The translations under genes and the position numbers were made by a program. The notes under the pieces were generated by a model, which was given only the letters and a program-made list of their open reading frames with translations, did no database searches and was not told where the DNA came from. 64,000 nucleotides of DNA from Herbidospora mongoliensis (lineage in GTDB: Bacteria > Actinomycetota > Actinomycetes > Streptosporangiales > Streptosporangiaceae): NCBI RefSeq assembly GCF_001570545.1, contig NZ_BBXD01000026.1, positions 62,001 to 126,000 on the forward strand. The letters run 5' to 3'. Of this stretch, positions 1 to 8,143 are shown in pieces (positions within the stretch are counted from its first letter, which is position 1; every line of letters starts with the position of its first letter).

Positions 1-1
1 C

Positions 2-889
2 GTGCCGGATGATCTCACCGTGACCGTCGGCCTGGGCGCCGGCCTCTTCGACGACCGCTACGGATTGGGCGCGCGCAAGCCGGCTCAGCTCATCACCATG
101 ACGCCGTTCCTGCACGACGACCTGAACCCCGCGCTGTCCCAGGGCGACCTGCTGATCCAGCTGTGCGCCGGGCACCGGGACACGCTGGTGCACGCGATGC
201 TCGACATCCTGGCGCACACCGGCGGCGCGATGAAGCTGCGCTGGCACATCGACGGCCAGCGCAATCCGCCCCGCCCCGTCGGCACACCCCGGGACTGGTT
301 CGGTTTCAAGGACGGCATCTCCAACCCCGACACCACGAACGCCATCAAGATGAACCAGGAGGTCTGGGTCCAGCCGGGCACCACCGAGCCCGCCTGGTCG
401 GCCGGCGGCACCTACCAGGTGCTGCGCCTGGTTCACTTCGACATCGAGAAATGGCAGCGGGTGCCGGTGGCCCAACAGGAGCGGATCTTCGGCCGCCGCA
501 AGGCCAGTGGCGCCCCGATGTACGCCGTTTCCGACGACGCCCCCGACAGCCTCGATCCCATCTACACCAACGACCCGCAGGGGCTGATCACCCCGCTGGA
601 CTCCCATGTCCGGCTCGCCAATCCGCAGACCCCCGAGACGGCGGCCACGAGCTCCATCCTGCGCCGCAGCTACGACTACAACCGGACCGTCAACGAACGA
701 GACGGTCTCGATCTGGGACACCTGTTCTGCTGCTTCCAGCGTGAACTCGACACCTACATCGCCATGCAGACACGGCTGGAAGGCGAAGCGCTGGTGCCCT
801 ACATCAGTCCGCGCGGTGGAGGCTACTTCTTCGCCCTGCCGGGCGTGCGCGACCCGCAGGACTACTACGCCCGCGGGCTCCTGGCCTGA
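2..889 (+). CDS. DyP-type heme peroxidase, 5' truncated by window edge
   Basis: C-terminal 295 residues of a dye-decolorizing peroxidase of the EfeB/deferrochelatase type, which uses heme and peroxide to oxidise dyes or porphyrin substrates and is often exported by the Tat pathway. Seen: the family GxxDG signature at visible residues 101-105 (GFKDG) carries the distal Asp; the proximal heme His is in SHVRLANP (His202); an Arg follows in SSILRRSYDY; the C-terminus ends in the usual GGGYFFALPG segment. The reading frame is open to the left edge, so the GTG at 2 is only the first in-frame start codon and the real start, with any Tat signal, lies upstream. The partner genes of an EfeUOB operon would be to the left and cannot be seen. 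The family is secure; the EfeB subgroup is likely. Confidence 0.9.
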   Translation: MPDDLTVTVGLGAGLFDDRYGLGARKPAQLITMTPFLHDDLNPALSQGDLLIQLCAGHRDTLVHAMLDILAHTGGAMKLRWHIDGQRNPPRPVGTPRDWFGFKDGISNPDTTNAIKMNQEVWVQPGTTEPAWSAGGTYQVLRLVHFDIEKWQRVPVAQQERIFGRRKASGAPMYAVSDDAPDSLDPIYTNDPQGLITPLDSHVRLANPQTPETAATSSILRRSYDYNRTVNERDGLDLGHLFCCFQRELDTYIAMQTRLEGEALVPYISPRGGGYFFALPGVRDPQDYYARGLLA

Positions 890-965
890 CCGCCGGCAGA
901 GTCCGTTCAGGACGAGAGGCGGTCCGGGCCACCGGCCGAACCCCGCGAGTCATACAGGAGGCGCC

Positions 966-2012
966 ATGCGTTTCTGCCGGCCACGCCGTATCGGCAGGAA
1001 GAGCCCGAAGCCGCACCGGACAGTACTGGGATTCAGCGCTGGAGTGCTGCTGGTCTCCGGTCTTCCCGCCGCGTCGGCCGGCCCGGTCCCGGCGTCATCC
1101 GCGGTCCTCCTCCCGGGCGTCGAGGGGCGCGTGTACGTCACCAACCAGCTCGACGACACCGTTTCCGTCATCGATGCCCGGACGAACAAGGTCGCCGCGA
1201 CCGTACCGACCGGTTCGGCGCCCGAAGGCATCGCGGTCGCCCCGGACGGCGGGCACGTCTACATCGCCGAGAACGGTTCGGGAATGGTCTCGGTTCTCGA
1301 CACCCGGACGAACACGATCGTCGCGAGCGCGCCGGTCGGGAAGGATCCCAGCGGTGTCGACCTGAGCCCGGACGGCAGGTTCCTCTACGTCGCCAACGGC
1401 GGTTCGAACAGCGTCTCCGTGCTCGACACCCGAACCAACCGGGTGACCGCCTCCATCCCGGTCGGCAGCTCCCCGGTGAGCGTGACCATCAGTGGCGACG
1501 GTGCCACAGCCTACGTCGCCAACTCCGGCTCGGGCAGCGTGTCGGTCATCGACACCCGGACCCGCCGGGTCGTCCGGGACCTGGCCGCGGGCCGCTCTCC
1601 CGTGGGCGTCTCCGTCACCCCGGACGGCGAGTCCGTCTATGTCGCCAACGAGTCGGCGGCGAGCGTCTCGATCATCGAAGCCCGTACAGGCACGGTGAAG
1701 GCCACCGTTCCGGTCGGCGAAGGCCCGTTCGACGTGGCACTCGGACCGGACGGCCGGTCGGCCTACGTCGCCGTGCTGGGCCCGGGGAACGTCTCGGTGC
1801 TCGACACCCGGACCCGCCGCGTCTCGGCGACCGTTTCCGTGGGCCCCCCGGGCACCGACCCGTTCAACGTGGCCGTCACCTCCGGCGCTGTCTACGTCAC
1901 CGAGCAGGGAGCGGGCACCCTCACGGTCATCGACCCGAAAACGCTCAAGGTCGTCGCGACGATCCCGGTCGGCAACAGCCCCTACGGTGTGGCGGCCATG
2001 GTCGTCGCGTAG
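966..2012 (+). CDS. Secreted YVTN-family beta-propeller repeat protein
   Basis: 348 residues. ATG at 966 is chosen because AGGAGG lies just upstream; the open frame extends further 5' but without coding character. An Arg/Lys-rich start and a hydrophobic stretch at about residues 20-38 ending near PAASAGP look like a secretion signal. The rest is seven to eight copies of a repeat of about 42 residues with the pattern VYV(T/A)N..S.(T/S)VSV(I/L)DTRT, then V.ATVPVG..P.GVA, the YVTN beta-propeller (SMP-30/surface-layer type). Such proteins act outside the cell as binding scaffolds, and no catalytic residues are evident. It follows the peroxidase by 76 bases and may be co-transcribed, though nothing in its sequence ties it to peroxidase function. 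Confidence 0.85.
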   Translation: MRFCRPRRIGRKSPKPHRTVLGFSAGVLLVSGLPAASAGPVPASSAVLLPGVEGRVYVTNQLDDTVSVIDARTNKVAATVPTGSAPEGIAVAPDGGHVYIAENGSGMVSVLDTRTNTIVASAPVGKDPSGVDLSPDGRFLYVANGGSNSVSVLDTRTNRVTASIPVGSSPVSVTISGDGATAYVANSGSGSVSVIDTRTRRVVRDLAAGRSPVGVSVTPDGESVYVANESAASVSIIEARTGTVKATVPVGEGPFDVALGPDGRSAYVAVLGPGNVSVLDTRTRRVSATVSVGPPGTDPFNVAVTSGAVYVTEQGAGTLTVIDPKTLKVVATIPVGNSPYGVAAMVVA

Positions 2013-2241
2013 GGACGGTCTGCCTCGCCGCCAAGCCGCCTGTGCCTGTGAGGCTCATGCGAACTCCTTGAAGGCTGGGGCGGGCGACTGCGCGGTGGGG
2101 GACGAGGTACCCGTCCACGTGGCCCGAAAACGAGGCGAACAGGTGCCGCAAGCCCTGCGAGGCGACCCGGGAGCTGCGCGCGACCCTGGAGGCGCTGAGA
2201 GTGGTAGGGCTTGGGTCATTTACCTGGGCGACTGGCTTTGG

Positions 2242-2595
2242 TCACATTGAGGCTGCCCGCAGAAGCAGGGCTGCTACAGCGAGGACGAGGATCACCCCTG
2301 GGTTGACGATGCCTTTGACGTCGCTCTTGCGCAGATGGGTGCCGATGGCGCCGATGAAGTAGAGCACCAGGCCCACGGCCGCCGCGATGCCGAGCAGGCC
2401 GTACCACAGGCCGATGACCAGGCCCGCCGCGGCTGCGATCTCACACGCCGCCAAGAACGGGTACAGCCCCAAAGGCACGCCGAGTTGTTCGGTGAAGGTC
2501 TGCACGACGCGTTTCTGGCGAGTCAGCTTGGCCCATGCGGACGGCAGCAGGCCTAGCGCGAGCAGGACCGCGATGACTGCGTAGGCAACGAACAT
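2242..2595 (-). CDS. DoxX family membrane protein
   Basis: 117 residues with four predicted membrane helices (about 4-18, 44-62, 66-86, 98-114) and the DoxX-type arrangement with LPSAWAKLTRQ after helix 1 and AACEIAAAAGLVIGL in helix 2. Members of this family are small integral membrane proteins, often linked to thiol or redox stress. The ATG at 2595 is preferred over a GTG two codons upstream because GGAG lies five bases before the ATG and would overlap the GTG. It precedes no gene closely on its strand: the azoreductase gene, also on minus, ends 86 bases upstream of it, so the two could form one redox operon (azoR then doxX). The substrate is unknown. Confidence 0.8.
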   Translation of the reverse strand: MFVAYAVIAVLLALGLLPSAWAKLTRQKRVVQTFTEQLGVPLGLYPFLAACEIAAAAGLVIGLWYGLLGIAAAVGLVLYFIGAIGTHLRKSDVKGIVNPGVILVLAVAALLLRAASM

Positions 2596-2681
2596 GGTCA
2601 CTCCAAGTGATTGATCACGGCAATTGTTTGAGCGGGCGGGCGAGAAGGCCGCGGTTTGTCCACCCGGGGTGAGATGGGCCG

Positions 2682-3341
2682 TCAGGCGGTGTTCGCGCGC
2701 AGACGCTCGGCGAGGTGCTTGGCCTTGGTGACCGCGTCTTGGAGAGCCTTGGCGCGCGAGGCTTCTGCGAGCGGGATGAGCTGGGCCATCGCGGGGTTGG
2801 TGGCGGCGAGGGTCAACTCGGGGACGATGAAGTCGACCTCGACGCCGAGATACACGGTCAAAACGTCGCGCAGGTAGTTCTGGACGTATTCGAAGGGCTC
2901 ACGCGGGGTCCCCGGCGAGTAGGAGCCGCCGCGGCTGGCGACGACGACGACCGGTTTGCCCTTGACGGTCGAGTCCTCGCCCGCCGTTCGCCTCGGCAGG
3001 ATCACATGGTCCAGCCATGCCTTGAGGGTCGAGGGAATCGAGAAGTTGTACATCGGTGCGCCGATCAGCACGGCGTCCGCAAGCTCCAATTCCTCGACCA
3101 GCCTGATGCGCTCTGCGAAGGCGGCGGCCTGCTCTCGGCTGTGGTCGGTAGGCGCGGCGAATCCGGCGGTGGCGGCGATGCCGTCTAGGTGCGGAACAGG
3201 GTTGGCGGCCAGGTCGCGATAGATCACGACGTTTTCCGGGTGCTGCTCCTGCCAGGCCTTGTGGAAGGCCTGCGTGACCGCGCGTGAGGCGGATGCCGAC
3301 AGCGGGAAGACGGACGTGTCCAGGTGGAGCAGGGTAGCCAT
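2682..3341 (-). CDS. azoR: FMN-dependent NADH azoreductase (AzoR-like)
   Basis: 219 residues, a normal length for AzoR. It has a flavodoxin-like fold with an N-terminal LLHLDTSVFPLSASASRAV (FMN phosphate-binding loop), the APMYNFSIPSTLKAWLDHV segment typical of AzoR/NQO-type quinone reductases, and ASRGGSYSPGTPREP. These enzymes reduce azo dyes and quinones by two electrons using NAD(P)H and protect against quinone stress. ATG at 3341 has AGGAG about seven bases upstream. It is divergent from an HxlR regulator, a very common arrangement in which the HxlR protein senses electrophiles and represses the reductase. The doxX gene downstream may share its transcript. Confidence 0.9.
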   Translation of the reverse strand: MATLLHLDTSVFPLSASASRAVTQAFHKAWQEQHPENVVIYRDLAANPVPHLDGIAATAGFAAPTDHSREQAAAFAERIRLVEELELADAVLIGAPMYNFSIPSTLKAWLDHVILPRRTAGEDSTVKGKPVVVVASRGGSYSPGTPREPFEYVQNYLRDVLTVYLGVEVDFIVPELTLAATNPAMAQLIPLAEASRAKALQDAVTKAKHLAERLRANTA

Positions 3342-3463
3342 GGGTGTCTCCTGTGACCAGCGGCCCGGATCATCCGCCCAGGCCGCAATTAGTATGTAAC
3401 TATATTTCTCACAGTAGCTTACTTTTTCTCAGTAGCAAAGGATGTGGGTAGTACTATGGGTAC
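3342..3463 (+). promoter_or_regulatory. Divergent promoter/operator region of azoR and hxlR
   Basis: 122 bases, clearly AT-richer than the surroundings, between two divergent starts. An imperfect inverted repeat GTAACTA...TAGCTTAC spans about 3397-3423 and would suit a dimeric HxlR regulator. For the rightward gene, TACTAT at 3452-3457 lies seven bases before the ATG at 3464, where a transcription start would fall on the start codon itself, so hxlR is possibly leaderless. Inference only; no binding data. Confidence 0.45.
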
Positions 3464-3838
3464 ATGGCTGATGAGGGGACTCCCGGTGAAGCGGGGTGCG
3501 GGCGGGTCGAGGATGGCATCGGGCCCGTCTTCCAGTTGCTGGGAAAGCGCTGGACGGGCATGATCGTGGCCGCGCTGCTGCGGGGTCCGGTGTACTTCGG
3601 CGAACTGCGCAGGTCCGTCCCCGGTGTGAGCGAACGCATGCTCTCCGACCGGCTCACCGAACTCGGCGCAGCAGGGCTGATCGTCCGCGAAGTCAATGAA
3701 GGGCCACCGCTGCGCGTCTCCTACCGGCTGACGGAGTCCGGTGCCGCGCTGGAGCCGGCGCTGAAGGAATTGGCGCGATGGGCCAACCAGCATCTGAAGG
3801 ACAGCCGGCCGACGCAGACGACGAGCGTAGGCGCTTGA
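3464..3838 (+). CDS. HxlR-family winged-helix transcriptional regulator
   Basis: 124 residues. The HxlR winged helix-turn-helix is clear at about 20-110: VFQLLGKRWTGMIVAALL, then FGELRRSVPGVSERMLSDRL (recognition helix) and the wing VREVNEGPPLRVSYRLTESG. The Cys at residue 12, N-terminal to the domain, is in the region where several redox-sensing HxlR/YodB proteins carry their reactive Cys. The gene points away from azoR and most likely controls it. There is no good ribosome-binding site before the ATG at 3464, but a possible -10 box seven bases upstream, consistent with a leaderless mRNA. Confidence 0.88.
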   Translation: MADEGTPGEAGCGRVEDGIGPVFQLLGKRWTGMIVAALLRGPVYFGELRRSVPGVSERMLSDRLTELGAAGLIVREVNEGPPLRVSYRLTESGAALEPALKELARWANQHLKDSRPTQTTSVGA

Positions 3839-3896
3839 GGTGTGATCACCATGTCAGGCGGCTGGACTCAGGTGAATGTCCATGTCAGCGTCTGGG

Positions 3897-4172
3897 TCAG
3901 GATTTTCGCTTCGGCGCGGGCTCGTAGATCCGGCGTCGGGTGACCACGTCGGCCGGGTCGATCGACTCGGCGACCTCCTCCAGCGTGAAACCGAGCCGTT
4001 GGGCGGCCTTGATCACAGTCAGCAGGGTGACGGTCCCCGGCGGATAGGCGCGGTGCCCGCCCGGACTTCGCTGTGGTTCGGCGATCAGCCCGCGCCGTTC
4101 GTAACAGCGCAAGGTCAGCAGCGAATTCGCCGAAAGAACCGACGAGCCAGACACCGAGAACGACCCGTGCAC
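3897..4172 (-). pseudogene. Degenerate MerR-family regulator
   Basis: About 91 codons. From residue 21 the sequence is a good MerR DNA-binding domain (LRCYERRGLIAEPQRSPGGH, then RAYPPGTVTLLTVIKAAQRL and GFTLEEVAESID). The first helices are wrong: in place of the usual helix-turn-helix start it reads FSVSGSSVLSANSLLT, and no normal start with a ribosome-binding site precedes it (only GTG at 4172, two bases after a G-run). The C-terminus stops at about 91 residues, short of the usual 110-140. It lies head to head with the catalase gene, the usual place for a regulator of it, so this may be the remnant of a catalase regulator. A short functional protein cannot be excluded. Confidence 0.55.
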
Positions 4173-4273
4173 ATCCCCCTAAAAGATCTTCATCCATCGG
4201 AATTGGCGATTGCTTCTGGGTGCCGGAGCGGTTGCGACCATGTCGGGGAAGAGAAGATCAGGGGGAAATGGGA

Positions 4274-5746
4274 ATGAGTGAGCAACCGCCGAACACGACC
4301 ACTAATGCCGGTGTCCCCGTGGCCAGCGATGAGTACGCACTCACGGCCGGTCCCGCCGGCCCTGTGCTGCTGCAGGATGTCTACCTGAATGAGAAGCTGG
4401 CCCACTTCGTCCGCGAGCGTGTCCCCGATCGTGTTTATCACGTCAAGGGCGGCGGCGCCTTCGGCTATTTCGAGGTGACCGCTGACGTCACCCAGTGGAC
4501 CAAGGCCGCCTTTCTCAACCAGGTCGGCAAACGCACACCGATGCTGGTGCGCTTCTCGTCGGTCGCGGGCGAAGAGGGCTACCCGGACTCCGACCGCGAT
4601 GTGCGCGGCGTCGCCCTCAAGTTCTACACCGAAGAGGGCAACTACGACCTGGTCGGCAACAACACGCCGGTCTTCTTCGTGCGTGATCCCATGAAGTTCC
4701 CCGACTTCATCCACTCGCAGGAGCGAATGCCCGACAGCGGCCTGCGCAGCAACAATATGCAGTGGGATTTCTGGACGTTGTCGCCTGAGTCGGCGCACCA
4801 GGTGACGATCCTGATGAGCGACCGGGGCACGCCGCGCTCCTGGCGGCACATGCACGCCTTCAGCAGCAGCACGTACCTGTGGGAGAACGCCGGGGGCGAG
4901 AAGTTCTGGGTCAAGTATCACTTCAAGACCGAGCAGGGCATCCAGAACTTCACCGACGCCGAGGCCAGGGCCATGCGCGCGGAGGATCTCGACTGCCACC
5001 GGCGTGATCTGCGCGAGGCGATCGACCGCGGGGACTACCCGGCCTGGCGGCTGGAGATGCAGGTCATGCCGTGCCAGGACGCGGCCGACTACCGGTTCAA
5101 CCCGTTCGACATCACCAAGGTCTGGCCGCACGAGGACTATCCGATGATCCCGGTCGGCCGGATGGTGCTCGACCGCAACCCCGACAACTTCTTCGCCCAG
5201 ATCGTGCAGTCCGGGTTCGAGGTGTCGAACATGGTCCCGGGCATCGGGCCCAGTCCGGACAAGATGGTGCTGGGACGGATGTTCGCCTACGGCGACTCCA
5301 ACCGCTACCGCACCGGCCCGAACTACGACCAGCTGCCGGTCAACCGGCCGCTCAGCGAGGTGCGCAACTACAACAAGGACGGCCCGATGCGCGTCCAGCA
5401 CTCCGACGGCCAGCCGGTCTACGCGCCCAACAGCTACGGCGGCCCCCGGGCCGACGCGCACCGCTACCGCGATCCGGGCTGGTTCGTGGAGGCCGCCGAG
5501 ATCATGCGCGCGGCCTACGTGGCGCACAAAGACGACGACGACTTCGTCCAGCCCGGCACGCTCTACCGTCAGGTGATGTCGCCGACCGACCGGGACCATC
5601 TGGTCGGCAACATCGTCTGGCACCTGAGCCAGGGGGTGGAGCGCTTCATCCAGGAACGCGCGGTCAACGACTACTGGAGCAAGGTCGACCCCGACCTCGG
5701 CAGGCGCATCGCCCGCGATCTGGGTCTGGCGACCCCCGCGCGGTAG
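4274..5746 (+). CDS. katA: Heme catalase (monofunctional, clade of KatA/CatA)
   Basis: 490 residues, a small-subunit catalase that dismutates hydrogen peroxide. Seen: distal heme His56 in RVYHVKGGGAFGYFEVT, catalytic Asn129 in DLVGNNTPVFFVRDP, the DFWTLSPES and MSDRGTPRSWRHMHAF segments, and the proximal Tyr in RMFAYGDSNRYRTGPNY. ATG at 4274 is favoured over the in-frame ATG at 4268 because the G-rich ribosome-binding site (GGGGG at 4261-4265) is better spaced. All key residues are present, so the enzyme should be active. The divergent neighbour is a damaged MerR gene, so control of this catalase may have changed. Convergent with the multicopper oxidase gene. Confidence 0.96.
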   Translation: MSEQPPNTTTNAGVPVASDEYALTAGPAGPVLLQDVYLNEKLAHFVRERVPDRVYHVKGGGAFGYFEVTADVTQWTKAAFLNQVGKRTPMLVRFSSVAGEEGYPDSDRDVRGVALKFYTEEGNYDLVGNNTPVFFVRDPMKFPDFIHSQERMPDSGLRSNNMQWDFWTLSPESAHQVTILMSDRGTPRSWRHMHAFSSSTYLWENAGGEKFWVKYHFKTEQGIQNFTDAEARAMRAEDLDCHRRDLREAIDRGDYPAWRLEMQVMPCQDAADYRFNPFDITKVWPHEDYPMIPVGRMVLDRNPDNFFAQIVQSGFEVSNMVPGIGPSPDKMVLGRMFAYGDSNRYRTGPNYDQLPVNRPLSEVRNYNKDGPMRVQHSDGQPVYAPNSYGGPRADAHRYRDPGWFVEAAEIMRAAYVAHKDDDDFVQPGTLYRQVMSPTDRDHLVGNIVWHLSQGVERFIQERAVNDYWSKVDPDLGRRIARDLGLATPAR

Positions 5747-5760
5747 AGGGCGCAGACGCA

Positions 5761-5793
5761 GGCGGGTCACGAACAAGTCCAGCGCGACCCGCC
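5761..5793. terminator. Possible bidirectional terminator hairpin
   Basis: Inverted repeat GGCGGGTC (5761-5768) and GACCCGCC (5786-5793) with a 17-base loop, placed between the converging 3' ends of the catalase and multicopper oxidase genes. There is no T-run, as is common for actinomycete terminators. Confidence 0.5.
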
Positions 5794-5841
5794 ATCGTCG
5801 AAGCGTCGGCAAGAACCCATCCGCCTGGAGCTGATTCTCGG

Positions 5842-7308
5842 TTAGGGGACCACTTCGATGTTGGCCATCATGCCGTGGTCCTCATGATTGAGGATGTGGC
5901 AGTGGTAGGGATACTTTCCGAGGTAGTTGCGGAAGCGCATCCGGATGACGACCTCCCCGCGGAGCGGGAGCTGAACGGTGTCCTGCCAGCCGCGGGCGTT
6001 GTAAGGCTTGCCGTTGATGCTCATGACCTGGAAGTCGTTGACGTGGATGTGGAAGGTGTGTTCCTCGTCGGACGTGTTGTTCACCGTCCATTCCTCGGTG
6101 GTGTTGAGCCGGGCGCGGATGTCGATCCGGTCGGCGGCGAATTGTTTGCCGCCGATGTAGAACTGGGTTGAATCGCCGTTCTCGGAGAAGGTGATGGTGC
6201 GGCGGCGGTCGATCTTGTCCTTGGCGAGGTCGTCGACGGGGGCGAAGGTCGCGGGCAGAGCCGCAGGAGTCATGGGCTCGCCGGTGGAGACCAGGGTGGC
6301 CAGGGTCGTCTCCGGGTAGTCGTCGCCTGCCGGGCCGGTGGTGTACTCAAGGGTTCGCAACGTGCTGCGGCCCGCTGCGGGGCCCTGCACCAGGACGTCG
6401 AAGCGGCTTCCCGGCGGCATGACGATCGTGTCGGCGCCCCAGGGCTCGTTGACGGGGTTGGCGTCCTGCGCGATGACGAGGAAACGAGTCCCCGGCAGAT
6501 TGACCTTGTAGGCGATGTCGGCACCGATGTTGGCCATCCGCCACAGTTGCGTCTCTCCGGGCCGGATGGTGATGACGGGGTCGATCTGCCCGTTGACGGT
6601 GCGCGTTGTCGGCGCGTTGCTGTCGATGCCGGCGGTCGGGATGGCGCCGTCGCGGACCTGGAAGTCCTTCAGGGCGATGAGGCGCTGGGTGATGTTCCGT
6701 AGCTCGGGCGGCAGGTAGTTTTCGAGTCCGTCGATGATGATGGCGCCTGACAGGCCGGCCAGCACTTGCGGTTCGCTGAACGGGTGGCCGTGGGAGTGGT
6801 ACCAGTAGGTTCCCGGCGCCAGGTCCTTCGGCAGCCGGTAGCTGTAGTGGTAGGTCTGCCCGGGGTGGATGTGCAGGTAGATGTTGTCGGAGTTGCCGCG
6901 CGGTGAGACGTGCCAGCCGTGGGTGTGCAGGTTGGTGTGCTCGGGCAGCATGTTGACCAGGGTCAGATCGAGCTGGTCACCCGGCCGCAGCCGGATGGTG
7001 GGCGGCATGTACTCGCCGTTGTAGGTCAACGCCCGCACCTGTTTGCCGCCCAGGTCGACGGTGCGCATCTGGGCTACCAGCCGGATCTTCAGCGTCTTGT
7101 TCCGGCTGACCAACTGGCGAGGCTCGCGAAGCGCGGTCTGGGTCGTTTCGGTTCCGGTGGGGCTCACCGTGGCGACGGGGGTATCCGCAGGGGAGCCGCC
7201 GCAGCCGCTGATCGCGACGGCCGTGGCCACGAGCAGGCCGACCAGCATCCGTCCTCTGCCTGCCGGTCTTTTCGGCCGCGCAGTTGCCTTGAAGCCGATC
7301 GCGGACAT
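5842..7308 (-). CDS. Multicopper oxidase, secreted lipoprotein
   Basis: 488 residues. The N-terminus has basic residues, a hydrophobic stretch (MLVGLLVATAVAISGC) and a lipobox ending in Cys, so it should be a membrane-anchored lipoprotein. Three cupredoxin domains are marked by the four copper-ligand motifs: HTHGWH, WYHSHGHP, HTFHIHVNDF and HCHILNHEDHGMM (type 1 Cys with axial Met). It therefore has a full set of type 1 and trinuclear centre ligands. These enzymes oxidise metals (Cu, Mn, Fe) or phenols and reduce oxygen to water. It belongs to a run of redox genes in this arm. The substrate is not determinable from the sequence. Confidence 0.93.
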   Translation of the reverse strand: MSAIGFKATARPKRPAGRGRMLVGLLVATAVAISGCGGSPADTPVATVSPTGTETTQTALREPRQLVSRNKTLKIRLVAQMRTVDLGGKQVRALTYNGEYMPPTIRLRPGDQLDLTLVNMLPEHTNLHTHGWHVSPRGNSDNIYLHIHPGQTYHYSYRLPKDLAPGTYWYHSHGHPFSEPQVLAGLSGAIIIDGLENYLPPELRNITQRLIALKDFQVRDGAIPTAGIDSNAPTTRTVNGQIDPVITIRPGETQLWRMANIGADIAYKVNLPGTRFLVIAQDANPVNEPWGADTIVMPPGSRFDVLVQGPAAGRSTLRTLEYTTGPAGDDYPETTLATLVSTGEPMTPAALPATFAPVDDLAKDKIDRRRTITFSENGDSTQFYIGGKQFAADRIDIRARLNTTEEWTVNNTSDEEHTFHIHVNDFQVMSINGKPYNARGWQDTVQLPLRGEVVIRMRFRNYLGKYPYHCHILNHEDHGMMANIEVVP

Positions 7309-7553
7309 GGGTCCCCCTCACACGAACGTCAAGGGGGGCTCAAATGCTATGGCTCCGGCGGTCGGCGCTCTGGGCCGACACGCAAGCGTGTCCCGATGGC
7401 GGAGAACAGGGCTGCGGATAGTTACTCGGGCTGGTATGGACAAAAAGTGCGGAAATGCTGAAACGCCTGTTTTGAACCCTTTGTGGTTGAAAATGGCGTA
7501 GCTGAGGGGAGGCTTCAGACGAACGATTCTTTGGCGCATCCGAGGAGATCCAT

Positions 7554-8138
7554 ATGGCCAAGCGCTCTTCCAAGCCCTGCAGCCAGCCGTGGCTGCACGT
7601 CGACGGTGCGCAGATCCAGGAGTTCGGCACCGTGCGGACGTTCCCGCTCGGGCTGTCCGCGCAGGCGCGCGAGTACTCCTGCCAGCGGCTCAATCAGATT
7701 CTCGCCGACACCCAGATCCTCTACAGCCTGTACATGAAGCACCACTGGCTGATGCGAGGCCCGACCTTCTACCAGCTCCATCTGCTGCTGGACAAGCACG
7801 CCGGCGAGCAACTGGAACTGGTGGACGCGCTGGCCGAGCGGGTGCAGACGCTGGGTGGCGTCGCCGTGGGGGACCCGCGCCACGTGGCTGAGATCACCGT
7901 CATCCCGCGCCCGCCGGACGGCTGCGAGGAGGTCCCGGCGATGCTGTCGCGCCTGGTCGAGGCGCACGAGACGATCCTGATCGCCTGCCACGACGCGGCC
8001 GCCCGCACCCAGGAGAAGGGCGACGACGGCACCAACGACCTGCTGGTCTCCGAGGTCATCCGCACGGGCGAGCTGCAGACCTGGTTCCTGATCGAGCACC
8101 TGGTCGACACCCCGCTGGTCGAGTCACCTCGCACCTGA
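7554..8138 (+). CDS. dps: Dps-family ferritin-like DNA-protection protein
   Basis: 194 residues. The Dps ferroxidase motif is intact: His64 in KHHWLMRGP, His76, Asp80 and Glu85 in LHLLLDKHAGE. Dps dodecamers oxidise Fe(II) with peroxide, store iron and shield DNA in stationary phase or stress. ATG at 7554 has GAGGAG eight bases upstream. The 245-base gap to the divergent multicopper oxidase gene should hold both promoters. Its 3' end is six bases from the convergent dehydrogenase gene. The N-terminal 25 residues are polar with two Cys (9, 43), a little longer than in minimal Dps proteins. Confidence 0.92.
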   Translation: MAKRSSKPCSQPWLHVDGAQIQEFGTVRTFPLGLSAQAREYSCQRLNQILADTQILYSLYMKHHWLMRGPTFYQLHLLLDKHAGEQLELVDALAERVQTLGGVAVGDPRHVAEITVIPRPPDGCEEVPAMLSRLVEAHETILIACHDAAARTQEKGDDGTNDLLVSEVIRTGELQTWFLIEHLVDTPLVESPRT

Positions 8139-8143
8139 CGCGG

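Noticed and set aside
4190-5812. 540-codon open frame on the minus strand across the catalase gene
   Set aside because: Val/Asp/Gly/His-rich composition typical of a shadow of a high-GC gene; the plus strand codes a complete catalase.
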